Assembly: GCA_025056155.1 (NCBI GenBank)
Contig: JANWWL010000006.1
Location: forward strand, 62,001 to 126,000
Length of the DNA stretch: 64,000 nucleotides
From: Sphingomonadaceae bacterium
GTDB lineage: Bacteria; Pseudomonadota; Alphaproteobacteria; Sphingomonadales; Sphingomonadaceae
Direction: 5' to 3'
Below, piece by piece: positions 45,343 through 55,184 of this stretch. A model generated the notes under the pieces. That model searched no databases, was not told where the DNA came from, and saw nothing but the letters and a program-made list of their open reading frames with translations. Each line of letters starts with the position of its first letter. Positions within the stretch are counted from its first letter, which is position 1. Made by a program: the position numbers and the translations under genes.

Positions 45343-46332
45343 ATGGCGCGCATGCGGGCCATGGTGCTCCAAGCCCCCGGCCAACCGCTGGTGCCGGTGG
45401 AGCGCGCGCTGCCCGATCCCGGCCCGGGGGAAGTGCGCGTGCGGGTGATGGCCTGCGGCGTGTGCCGCACCGACCTTCATCTGGTGGACGGCGAGGTGGA
45501 AGGGCGCCTGCCCGTGGTGCCGGGACACGAGGTGGTGGGGCGCATCGACGCGCTGGGCCCGGGCGTGACGGATCTCGCGCCTGGTCAGCGCGTGGGCATC
45601 CCGTGGCTGGGCGGGACGTGCGGCACCTGCCGCTTCTGCCGCGACGGCGCCGAGAACCTGTGCGACGCGCCCGCCTTCACGGGCTGCCACCGCGACGGTG
45701 GCTACGCCACGCACGCGCTGGCCGATGCCCGGTTCGTGCTGCCGCTCGATGACGACCTGGACGACATCGGCACCGCACCCCTGCTGTGCGCGGGTCTGAT
45801 CGGCTGGCGGGCGCTCAAGGCCGCCGGAGATGCCAGGGTGCTGGGCCTCTACGGCTTCGGCGCGGCCGCGCACCTGGTGGCCCAGGTGGCCCGCGCGGAG
45901 GGCCGCACGGTCTTGGCCTTCACGCGGCCGGGCGACGTAGCGGCCCAACGCTTCGCCCGACAGCTGGGCTGCGCCTTCGCCGCAGGCGCCGATGAAGCCC
46001 CGCCCGAACCCATGGACGCCGCCATCCTCTTCGCCCCGGCCGGAGAGCTGGTGCCGACCGCCTTGGCCCACGTGCGCAAGGGGGGGCGCGTCGTGTGCGG
46101 CGGCATCCACATGTCCGACATCCCAGGCTTTCCCTACCGCCTGCTGTGGGGCGAGCGGCGCGTGGAATCCGTGGCCAACCTCACCCGGGCGGATGGTCGC
46201 GAGTTCCTGGCGGTGGCCGCCCGCCTGGGTCTTAGGGCCCATGCCCACGCCCGACCGCTGGCCGAGGCGAACGAAGCGCTCGACGACCTGCGCCAGGGCC
46301 GAGTGACGGGCGCGCTCGTGCTCGTCCCATGA
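45343..46332 (+). CDS. Zinc-dependent alcohol dehydrogenase family protein
   Basis: The 329-aa MDR enzyme has the catalytic-zinc ligands in MACGVCRTDLHLVDGEV and VVPGHEVVGRIDALG, the structural-zinc Cys cluster GTCGTCRFCRDGAENLCDAP, and a Rossmann motif in VLGLYGFGAAAHLVAQVARAEG. Family members oxidise or reduce short alcohols with NAD(P). A HisGGY-type CHRDGGYATHALA block matches the AdhA/zinc-binding alcohol dehydrogenase group. The kinase-fusion gene starts in its stop codon (ATGA). ATG 45361 (MVLQAPG) is an alternative start. Aldehyde/alcohol specificity is not readable. Confidence 0.93.
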   Translation: MARMRAMVLQAPGQPLVPVERALPDPGPGEVRVRVMACGVCRTDLHLVDGEVEGRLPVVPGHEVVGRIDALGPGVTDLAPGQRVGIPWLGGTCGTCRFCRDGAENLCDAPAFTGCHRDGGYATHALADARFVLPLDDDLDDIGTAPLLCAGLIGWRALKAAGDARVLGLYGFGAAAHLVAQVARAEGRTVLAFTRPGDVAAQRFARQLGCAFAAGADEAPPEPMDAAILFAPAGELVPTALAHVRKGGRVVCGGIHMSDIPGFPYRLLWGERRVESVANLTRADGREFLAVAARLGLRAHAHARPLAEANEALDDLRQGRVTGALVLVP

Positions 46333-47870
46333 GCCCAGCCGAGGCCTTCCTGGCCTCGGGCGCTGGTGTGGGGCCCGTCGAGCGGCGCATCGACACCCAC
46401 GCGGCCATCCTGTTCCTCACGCGCGATCGGGCCTGGAAGTTGAAACGGCCCATCGCCACGGGCTATCTCGACTTCTCGACCCCCGACCGGCGCCGGGCCG
46501 CACTCGAAGCGGAGCTCGAGCTCAACCAGCGCACCGCCCCCGAGCTCTACCTTGCCGTCCATCCGGTGACGCGCCGGGCGGACGGTACGCTGGGCCTGGG
46601 CGGACCGGGGGAGCCGGTCGATTGGGTGCTCGAGATGCGCCGTTTTCCGGATGGCGCGCTCCTTTCCGACCGGTTGGCCGCGGGCGCGTTGGCCCCCACG
46701 CTGGCCGACGCCTTGGCCGACGCGGTCGCGGCCTTCCACGCCAAGGCCGAACCCGTCGTGGGCCCAGCGGCGGACCGGTTCGCCGCCATCGTCGACGGCA
46801 ACGCCCGAAGCCTCGAGGTCGAAGGGGAGGCTTTCGACCGGCCCGCGGTGCACCGGCTGATCGCCGCCCAGCGATCGGCCCTGGAACGGCTGCGCCCGCT
46901 GCTCGACGCCCGCGGGGCGGGCGGCCGTGTCGCCCGTCTGCACGGCGACTTGCATGCGGCCAACGTCGCCATCCTGGACGGCCGGCCGGTGCTGTTCGAC
47001 GCCCTCGAATTCTCCGCCGAGCTCGCCACCGTCGACCGGCTCTACGATCTGGCCTTCCTGCTCATGGACTTGTGGCGGCGGGCCGAGCCCCAGGGCGCCT
47101 GTCGCATCTTGAACCGCTGGTTCGACCGGCTGGGAGAGGACGAAGCCGCGCTCGCGCTGTTGCCGCTGTTCCTGTCGGTCCGGGCCACGGTGCGGGCCCA
47201 CGTGGCGGCCACCCGGGCCCGGGTGACGGGCGAAGCGGCGGCCCGCGCCCGGGCCCAGGCCGACCTGGCGTGGGCCGAGGCGTTCCTCGCGCCCGTTCCG
47301 CCGGTCCTCGTGGCCGTGGGCGGCCTGTCGGGAACGGGCAAGTCGGCGCTGGCCCTCGGCTTGGCGGCGGAACTCGGCCGGCCGCCCGGGGCCCGCGTGC
47401 TGCGCTCGGATGTGGTGCGCAAGCGCCAGTGGGGCCGCCTGCTCGAGGAGCGACTGCCGCCCGAGGCCTACACGCCCGACGCCTCGGCCCGCGTCTATGC
47501 CGAGCTGGACCACCGCGCCGGCCAGGCGCTGGCCGCCGGGCAGGCCGCAGTGCTGGATGCGGTGCACGCCAGTGCGGCGGAGCGGCGGCAGGCGGAAGCC
47601 CGGGCGCGGCAGGCCGGAGTGGCGTTCGCGGGCCTTTGGCTCGATGCGCCCCTGGCCGTCCGCCTGGCCCGGGTGCGCACGCGGGTGGGTGACGCATCGG
47701 ATGCCGACGAGGCCGTGGCGCGCGCTCAGGAAGCCATGGCCCCGGCCGACCCGTCGCCCTTCCGGCCGCTCGATGCCTCGGGCCCGCTCGACGCGACGCG
47801 GGCCTTGGCCCGCGCCATCCTGTCAGCCGAGTTCGGCACCCGACCAAGGTCGCAGAAGTTCGGGGGCTGA
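46329..47870 (+). CDS. Bifunctional aminoglycoside phosphotransferase-like / P-loop kinase protein
   Basis: The 513-aa protein fuses two kinase modules. The N-terminal half (residues ~20-290) is APH/choline-kinase-like: LFLTRDRAWKLKRPIATGYLDFST, with the catalytic loop LHGDLHAANVAILDGRPVLFDALEFS. The C-terminal half is a P-loop kinase, with Walker A GGLSGTGKSALALGLA (residues ~340-355), a LRSDVVRKR region and VLDAVHASAAERRQAE. This architecture is a widespread conserved protein with no established substrate; the fold is known and the function is not. It is coupled to the alcohol dehydrogenase gene by ATGA. acs follows after 84 bp. Confidence 0.88.
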   Translation: MSPAEAFLASGAGVGPVERRIDTHAAILFLTRDRAWKLKRPIATGYLDFSTPDRRRAALEAELELNQRTAPELYLAVHPVTRRADGTLGLGGPGEPVDWVLEMRRFPDGALLSDRLAAGALAPTLADALADAVAAFHAKAEPVVGPAADRFAAIVDGNARSLEVEGEAFDRPAVHRLIAAQRSALERLRPLLDARGAGGRVARLHGDLHAANVAILDGRPVLFDALEFSAELATVDRLYDLAFLLMDLWRRAEPQGACRILNRWFDRLGEDEAALALLPLFLSVRATVRAHVAATRARVTGEAAARARAQADLAWAEAFLAPVPPVLVAVGGLSGTGKSALALGLAAELGRPPGARVLRSDVVRKRQWGRLLEERLPPEAYTPDASARVYAELDHRAGQALAAGQAAVLDAVHASAAERRQAEARARQAGVAFAGLWLDAPLAVRLARVRTRVGDASDADEAVARAQEAMAPADPSPFRPLDASGPLDATRALARAILSAEFGTRPRSQKFGG

Positions 47871-47954
47871 TGGGGGTTCGCGACCCGTTCATCCGGGGCT
47901 AAGGAGGGATGCGAGGAGCGCCAACGCAACCAGGCGCCCCGGGGAGGACCGAAT

Positions 47955-49913
<1,959 letters not shown>

Positions 49914-50255
49914 AGCAGACCCTGAAGCAGGCGACGCTGCCTTCGCGCCGGCCGGCGGCCCGTTTACGCGGCCGCCCTGTTGGCTTGGCCCTCACCGCCC
50001 GGGCCCGCCGGGGGCTCGACCGGGCGGCCTTCGCGAGGGCGGTGCGGCCGAAGGCGGTCCGGTCGCGTCGGGCCCCTTGGCCGGCTTCGCCGCAAGGGCC
50101 CCTGCCGATGGATCGGCCCCGGGCACGCGGCCGGGGTTGCAAGGCCCGCGCACACCGAAGCGCCCGGTGGCGTCCGCGTTCCTTCGTGAAACGGGTTGGC
50201 ACCCGCGGGGCGTCAAGCTAGGAAACAAACCGGCCGTTCGGAACAGGAGGGGGTC
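49914..50255. other. 342-bp gap after acs: stem-loop, no gene
   Basis: No reading frame here looks like a real gene; all are Arg/Pro/Gly-rich shadow products. A stem-loop lies at 50070-50102: GGGCCCCTTG pairs with CAAGGGCCCC at nine of ten positions, with an inner GGC/GCC around TTC. It has no T-run and lies 157 bp past the acs stop, so it is at most a weak terminator or processing site. The right end holds the candidate promoter of the next gene. Confidence 0.5.
50196..50224 (+). promoter_or_regulatory. Candidate promoter of the PEP-CTERM protease gene
   Basis: TTGGCA (50196-50201) and TAGGAA (50219-50224) are separated by exactly 17 bp, in an AT-richer patch (AAGCTAGGAAACAAAC). The predicted start of transcription would leave a leader of ~25 nt ending in AGGAGG before ATG 50256. 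Confidence 0.38.
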
Positions 50256-51344
50256 ATGATCGATCGTGCGCTTTGGCTGGTGTCGGCGCTGCTGACGGCG
50301 GGGGCCGTGCAGGCGGGGGGCCTGCAGGGGCCGATTTCGAACGAGGTGGCCCGCGAGATCGTGGGCCAGACCTCGACGGCGACGGTCGCGGCCGGGGGCA
50401 ATCCCATCTACATCCCGCCCAAGCCCCAGTATTCGGGCGTAGTGGGTCTGAGGATGGACTTCGGCGCGGCGGGAGCGTTCGTGTGCTCGGGCAGCCTCCT
50501 CAACCGGCGCTCGGTGCTCACGGCCGCCCACTGCGTGACGAACGGCGGGCAGAAGCCGCTGTCGACGACCGTGCACTTCTACGGCGGCCCGTTTGACCTT
50601 GACGTCTATTCTGCGGCGTCGGCCGCTCTCGTCACGAAAATCACGGTCGGCTTCCACCACGTCCATCCGCTCTACACGGAGGAGGTGGTCGACGAGAACG
50701 ACATCGCCGTCCTGAAGCTCACGGCCGATGCACCGGCCTTCGCGCCGCGCTACGCGCTGTCGGGCCTCACCGACCTGACGGGTGTCGCCCATGAGATCGC
50801 GGGCTATGGCCTGCGCTCGTTGAGCGGCGGTGCCAACGGCACGCTTCCGGGCTTCGCGCTCGCACCCGGTCGGCTGCGCAGCGCCGACAACCGGTTCGAC
50901 TTTCGCCTGGGGGATCCTGACTTCGGCGGGTTCTTCGCGGGCTTCTTCGGGACGGCACCGTTCGCCAACGTCTGGATCACGGACTTCGACAACAACACGC
51001 CCGGCTTCGATGCATCGTGCGTGCTGGGCTCGCTGCTCGGGCTGGGCGGCCCCAAATACTGCCACGTCGGCGTCGGCCCGCGCGAGGGCATCGGCGCCGG
51101 AGGCGATTCCGGCGCACCCTACTTCGTGGACGGCAAGGTGGCGGCCGTCCACAGCTTCGGCTGGGCGGCCTTCGGCGGCACCAGCGCCAACCGGTTCGGC
51201 ATGTTCAAGGGTGCCGTGCCCGTCTACCTCCATCGCGACTACATCCTGGCCCACATTCCTGAGCCTTCGACCTGGGCGCTGATGATCGCGGGCTTCGGCC
51301 TTGTGGGCGGGCGACTGCGCCGGAGGCGCCTGACGGCCGCCTGA
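50256..51344 (+). CDS. Trypsin-like serine protease with PEP-CTERM sorting signal
   Basis: The 362-aa protein is exported and probably surface-displayed or released. It has a signal peptide (ALWLVSALLTAGAVQAG, cleavage near residue 21), an S1-type protease domain with the catalytic His in SVLTAAHCVTN, Asp in ENDIAVLKL and Ser in GAGGDSGAPYF, and a C-terminal tail IPEPSTWALMIAGFGLVGG followed by RLRRRRL. That tail is a PEP motif, a membrane helix and an Arg cluster, of the PEPxxWA subtype that exosortase recognises. ATG 50256 follows AGGAGG. No exosortase or EPS genes are in the window. Secreted protease maturation and target are unknown. Confidence 0.92.
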   Translation: MIDRALWLVSALLTAGAVQAGGLQGPISNEVAREIVGQTSTATVAAGGNPIYIPPKPQYSGVVGLRMDFGAAGAFVCSGSLLNRRSVLTAAHCVTNGGQKPLSTTVHFYGGPFDLDVYSAASAALVTKITVGFHHVHPLYTEEVVDENDIAVLKLTADAPAFAPRYALSGLTDLTGVAHEIAGYGLRSLSGGANGTLPGFALAPGRLRSADNRFDFRLGDPDFGGFFAGFFGTAPFANVWITDFDNNTPGFDASCVLGSLLGLGGPKYCHVGVGPREGIGAGGDSGAPYFVDGKVAAVHSFGWAAFGGTSANRFGMFKGAVPVYLHRDYILAHIPEPSTWALMIAGFGLVGGRLRRRRLTAA

Positions 51345-51457
51345 CGCGGCCTGGCCACGCTCCCTGGGTGTCGCCTCGGCACCGAAGCGCGGCGTGGCGG
51401 CGGCGCAACGTCGGGCCAGAGGAAGGCCCCAGCAGCGCAACCGCCGGCCGTCGCCGA

Positions 51458-51496
51458 TTGACAGTCGCGCAAGCCCCCTGCACCTTGTCCGGACAA
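51458..51496 (+). promoter_or_regulatory. Consensus -35 and 12-bp perfect palindrome upstream of the TonB receptor
   Basis: A perfect TTGACA (51458-51463) is followed after ~21 bp by the perfect palindrome TTGTCCGGACAA (51485-51496). The spacing puts the palindrome at or just after the -10 position, as expected for a repressor site. No good -10 is visible (CACCTT at 17 bp). It is ~40 bp before the receptor's ATG 51536. The regulator is unknown. Confidence 0.4.
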
Positions 51497-51535
51497 ATCG
51501 GTGTCAGACCGGCAGGGTTCACGGGAGACGGGGCC

Positions 51536-54169
51536 ATGATGAGGGGTTGGGCCGTCAAGGGACTGCGGCGGGGGCGCGTGCCCTGGCTCGTCGGGGCGGC
51601 GCTGGCGGCCACCGGCGGCTGGGCCCAGGTGCCGTCGGGAGCGCTCGCCGAGGCCGGGGCGGGCGACATCATCGTGACGGCCCGCAAGCGCGAGGAACGC
51701 CTGCAGGACGTCCCCCTGTCGGTGACGGCCGTGACGGAGCAGACCATCGAGCGCCAGGGCTTGCGCTCGGTCATGGACATCGCCGACGTCACGCCTGGCC
51801 TGTCGTTCCGCCAGGCCTTCGGCCGCAACTTCGACCGGCCGGTCATCCGTGGCATGTCGAACATCCAGGGTGCACCCAACGCCGCGTTCTTCATCGACGG
51901 CGTGTTCGTGGTGGGGCCGTTGTCGGGCTTCAACGTCGACAATCTCGAGCGGGTCGAGGTGATCCGCGGCCCGCAGTCGGCGCTGTTCGGCCGGGCGACC
52001 TTCGCGGGCGCCATCAACTTCGTGACCCGCGCGCCCGGCAACACCCCGGCGGGGCGGGTTACCACGAGCCTCGGGGCCGACGGGCTCAAGGAACTGTCGG
52101 GGTTCGTTTCGGGACCGCTCGTCCGCGACCGCCTGGCCGTCGAAGTGAACGGGCGGATCTGGCGGTTCGACGGCCAGTACGAGAACCTTGCCGATCCCGT
52201 CGAGAAACTGGGGCGCGAGGAATCGGACTCGGTCGGGGTCACGCTGCGCGCCACCCCCACCGACTCCCTGACCTTGACGGCACGGGTGGGCTACCAGGCC
52301 GACCGCGACGGTCACTTCCCGATCGCGCTCTTGGGCCGGGTGATCGGTCAGACCCTTCCCGTGCCCGGCCAACTGGTCAACAATGGCGCCCTGACCTGTT
52401 TCCTGCCCGAGATCATCGGCCTTGGGCCGCCGCCGGCGCTGAGGCCGGTGGCGCGCACGCGCACCCGGGGTTACTTCTGTGGCGAGATCCCCACGCCCCG
52501 GCAGTACGCCCTCAATACCGACGTCTACCGCATCGCGGGCTTCCCCCATGGCCTTGAGCGCGAGCTCATCCGCACCAGCCTCAAGGTGGAAACCCGTCTG
52601 GGCGACTGGCTGCTCCAGGGCATCGGGGCGTGGAACCGCTTCGAGCAGATCGCCGCGGTCGACCAAGACTATACCGAGCGCCGCGTGCTGGCCTTCGAGA
52701 CCATCACGGGCTCGGGCGCCCGCGACGTCTCGGGCGAGATTCGCCTGCTGAGCCCGGCCGACCGGCGCCTGCGAGGCCTGGCCGGCGCCTACGTGTATTT
52801 CGAACGCAGTCTGCCCGAGAACTTCTCGGCCGCCCTCACCTTCCCGGGGCCGCCGCCTCGTCCGTGGGTGCGCGGCGACGATCCCGCCCGCATCGTGCGC
52901 AACCGCGTGTTCGACAACGAGGTCGACAACCGGGGGATCTTCGGTCAAGTCCAGTTCGAGATCCTGCCTCGGCTCACCCTTTCGGCCGAAGGTCGCTACC
53001 AGGAAGAGACGCTCAGAACCTCGGGCACCTCGACGGCGACGGTGGGCACCACCGTGTTCACCAGGCAGATCGAGCCGCCGCTGGGCGTGGCCACCTACCG
53101 TAGCTTCCTGCCCCGCTTCACCGCTGACTGGAAGGCGCGCGATGGGCTGCTGCTCTACGCCGTGGCCGCCAAGGGGAACAAGCCGGGCGGCTTCAACTCC
53201 GGCGCCTACAGCGCGATCTACGACGACGCCGAAGTGGCCCGTCTGGTCCAGCTCGGGCTCGACCGGTTCGACGAGGAAGAGGCCTGGAGCTACGAAGGCG
53301 GCATCAAGGCCGAGTTGTTCGACCGTCGGTTGGCTCTGAGCCTCGCCGGCTACTACGTCGACTGGAAGAACCAGCAGCTGACCCAGACGATCCAGGTGCA
53401 GCGCCGCGACGGCGTGCTGGGCTCGCTGAGTTTCACGTCCAACGTGGGCAAGTCGCGCGTGGCCGGCCTCGAGTTCGAGGCGCTCTACCGCCCGACCGAC
53501 TGGCTCGACCTGCGCGCGGGCTATGCGCTGGCGGACACCAAGATCCAGGACTTCGTGACCGACGACCAGGCCGACCTCTACATCACCGCCCAGGACCTGG
53601 CCGACCTCAACGCCCGCGCACCGCTGCCCAACTTCCAGGCGCCGGGCACGCCGGGCTTCGCCCAGTATCTGGCGGCGCTCGCCGCCGCTGCGCCGGCGCG
53701 TTTCGCGGCCGTCAACGAACTGTTGGCCCGGCGGGGGAACGCCCGGGGCAACCGGCTGCCGCGCGCGCCAATGCACATGTTCAACCTGGGCGGCACCGCG
53801 AGCTATCCCCTGTTCGAGCGCGTCTCGGGCTTCCTGGCGGCCAACCTCTCCTACGAATCCCGCCGGTACGTGCAGGTCGACAACCTCGCCTGGTCGGGCG
53901 ACAGCTGGAACCTCAACCTGCGGGGCGGCTTCGAGCGGGACGGTTGGTTGCTCGTGGTCTTCGTGACGAACGCGCTCAACGACCGGACGCCGGTCGACGT
54001 CTTGCGCTCGATCGACACGGGCCAGACGCTGTTCCGGCCGGCCCTGCGTCCGGGCGAGGCCACGGCCTTCCTGTTGGGGCAGAACGTCTCGAGCGCCAAC
54101 ATTCGCGACTTTGCCGTGACCCCTCCGCGCCTCAGGAACGTGGGCGTGACCGTGCAGTACCGCTTCTAG
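51536..54169 (+). CDS. TonB-dependent outer-membrane receptor
   Basis: The 877-aa protein has a signal peptide (VPWLVGAALAATGGWAQ), then the short VTARKREERLQDVPLSVTAVTEQTIERQG plug opening that is typical of the large sphingomonad/caulobacter receptor family, with plug features NVDNLERVEVIRGPQSALFGRATFAGAINFVTR (partly quoted). The remaining ~650 residues are a 22-strand barrel ending in a C-terminal aromatic (TVQYRF). Two Cys-containing insertions (LTCFLPEIIG and GYFCGEI) may form an external disulfide. Substrates in this group range over oligosaccharides, aromatics and metals; none can be assigned here. ATG 51536 follows GGAGACGG. It has its own promoter region. Confidence 0.93.
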   Translation: MMRGWAVKGLRRGRVPWLVGAALAATGGWAQVPSGALAEAGAGDIIVTARKREERLQDVPLSVTAVTEQTIERQGLRSVMDIADVTPGLSFRQAFGRNFDRPVIRGMSNIQGAPNAAFFIDGVFVVGPLSGFNVDNLERVEVIRGPQSALFGRATFAGAINFVTRAPGNTPAGRVTTSLGADGLKELSGFVSGPLVRDRLAVEVNGRIWRFDGQYENLADPVEKLGREESDSVGVTLRATPTDSLTLTARVGYQADRDGHFPIALLGRVIGQTLPVPGQLVNNGALTCFLPEIIGLGPPPALRPVARTRTRGYFCGEIPTPRQYALNTDVYRIAGFPHGLERELIRTSLKVETRLGDWLLQGIGAWNRFEQIAAVDQDYTERRVLAFETITGSGARDVSGEIRLLSPADRRLRGLAGAYVYFERSLPENFSAALTFPGPPPRPWVRGDDPARIVRNRVFDNEVDNRGIFGQVQFEILPRLTLSAEGRYQEETLRTSGTSTATVGTTVFTRQIEPPLGVATYRSFLPRFTADWKARDGLLLYAVAAKGNKPGGFNSGAYSAIYDDAEVARLVQLGLDRFDEEEAWSYEGGIKAELFDRRLALSLAGYYVDWKNQQLTQTIQVQRRDGVLGSLSFTSNVGKSRVAGLEFEALYRPTDWLDLRAGYALADTKIQDFVTDDQADLYITAQDLADLNARAPLPNFQAPGTPGFAQYLAALAAAAPARFAAVNELLARRGNARGNRLPRAPMHMFNLGGTASYPLFERVSGFLAANLSYESRRYVQVDNLAWSGDSWNLNLRGGFERDGWLLVVFVTNALNDRTPVDVLRSIDTGQTLFRPALRPGEATAFLLGQNVSSANIRDFAVTPPRLRNVGVTVQYRF

Positions 54170-54410
54170 CGCCCCACCGGGCGGCGCGGCCCGCGACCGA
54201 CGACCCGTAAGGCCTTCAAGCCGAGGCAACCGGCGTCACGGCAGGGCGACGGCGCCATGGGGCGCCCGGCCGGTCCCGCGGAACATGGGCCGAGCATTAA
54301 GAGCGTCCGCCCAGTCGACGCGCCCGTACGCCTTTGCTTCGTGGATGCCAGTCCACCCGTTTCGCGGAGGCTCCGCCGTGGTGCCACCAAAACCTGCCTC
54401 GCGGCGGCAG

Positions 54411-54497
54411 TGGTGCGGTCGAGAAGACTCGAACTTCCACGGCCTTTCGGCCACAGCGACCTCAACGCTGCGCGTCTACCAGTTCCGCCACGACCGC
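54411..54497 (-). tRNA. tRNA-Leu (anticodon GAG), 3' CCA encoded
   Basis: On the minus strand the sequence folds as a type II tRNA of 87 nt: acceptor GCGGTCG/CGACCGC, D stem GCG/CGC with GGTAGA in the loop, anticodon stem CAGCG/CGCTG with loop TTGAGGT (anticodon GAG), a long variable arm GGCC-GAAA-GGCC, T stem GGAAG/CTTCT with loop TTCGAGT, discriminator A and encoded CCA. It reads CUC/CUU leucine codons, CUC being very frequent in this genome. A small hairpin (GCGGA/TCCGC, 54364-54376) lies downstream but has no T-run. The 241 bp between the receptor gene and the tRNA contain no gene, and no integrase is adjacent. Confidence 0.95.
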
Positions 54498-54538
54498 ACG
54501 CCGCAGCCAGCACTCGGCCCAAGCTGGCCAGAGCCACA

Positions 54539-54567
54539 CGCCTACCCCAGCCCGCCCCAACGCGCAA
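54539..54567 (-). promoter_or_regulatory. Candidate tRNA-Leu promoter
   Basis: On the minus strand TTGCGC (54567-54562) and TAGGCG (54544-54539) are exactly 17 bp apart and end 41 bp before the tRNA 5' end. The -35 equals the one proposed for the rimP operon. Confidence 0.35.
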
Positions 54568-54587
54568 GGGCCGGAGCCGCGTGGCAA

Positions 54588-55175
54588 TCAGCGCGTCAAT
54601 CCGTCGGGCAACCGCACCATGTCGTCCGCGGGCCAAGGCCGCTGGAACGCCCGCGCCTCGGCACCCAGCAGCCACGCCTCCCCGTCCCCCTCGCCCAAGA
54701 TCACCGGCATCGCCTGGGGATGCACCTCGGCCACGACGGCGTTGGCCGGACAGGTGAGGAAGGCGAACCGCGGGCCGTCGGGCCCCGGCCACCACAGGCC
54801 GGCGAAGGCGAACAGCGCAGACGAGCGCAGCGCAACCCAATGGCGGCGCTTGCGCCCCGTGGCGGGATCGGGCGCCCGGCTCCACTCGGCGAACGCCGAC
54901 GCCGGGACGAGACAGCGACGGTCCTTCCCCAGCAGCGGGCGCCAGAAGGGGCTCGAGAGGTTGCGCACGTTGGTCACGGGCTTCGCCAGCCCGGCGGGCG
55001 GGGGAATCCCCCACCGCATCAGCCGAAGCCCACGCCCGGCCGCATCCGCCACCACCACCGGGGCAAGCCGGCCGGGGTAGACGTCGGCCGACCACCCTTC
55101 ATCCGGGCCGCCCACCACCCGGAACCACGACCGCACCGCTTGCCCGGGTGTCGACAGCCGGTAGAGGTTGCACAT
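54588..55175 (-). CDS. SRAP-domain DNA-protein crosslink sensor (YedK/HMCES family)
   Basis: The 195-aa protein belongs to the SOS response-associated peptidase family, which covalently traps abasic sites in single-stranded DNA through Cys2. It begins MCNLYRLSTPGQAV, so Cys2 becomes the N-terminal nucleophile after Met removal. Other family features are RWGIPPPAG.., VTNVRNLSSPFWRPLLGKDRRCLVPASAFAEWSR (partly quoted; the Glu in FAEW is expected) and a His in VHPQAMPVIL. Start 55175 is fixed by the required Cys2; the track ORF begins much further upstream. It is divergent from the DPP-IV gene with only 9 bp between start codons and lies upstream of the tRNA on the same strand. Confidence 0.92.
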   Translation of the reverse strand: MCNLYRLSTPGQAVRSWFRVVGGPDEGWSADVYPGRLAPVVVADAAGRGLRLMRWGIPPPAGLAKPVTNVRNLSSPFWRPLLGKDRRCLVPASAFAEWSRAPDPATGRKRRHWVALRSSALFAFAGLWWPGPDGPRFAFLTCPANAVVAEVHPQAMPVILGEGDGEAWLLGAEARAFQRPWPADDMVRLPDGLTR

Positions 55176-55184
55176 GGGGCGACC

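Noticed and set aside
50070-50102. Stem-loop as the acs terminator
   Set aside because: It has no T-run and is far from the acs stop, so it is listed only as an inverted repeat inside the gap entry.
50191-50215. Sigma-54 promoter before the protease gene
   Set aside because: TGGCAC is present but no TTGC follows at the required spacing; the 17-bp sigma-70-like pair fits better.
54170-54587. tRNA-Leu flank as a phage or island attachment site
   Set aside because: There is no integrase, no repeated copy of the tRNA 3' end in the window, and the neighbouring genes look native.
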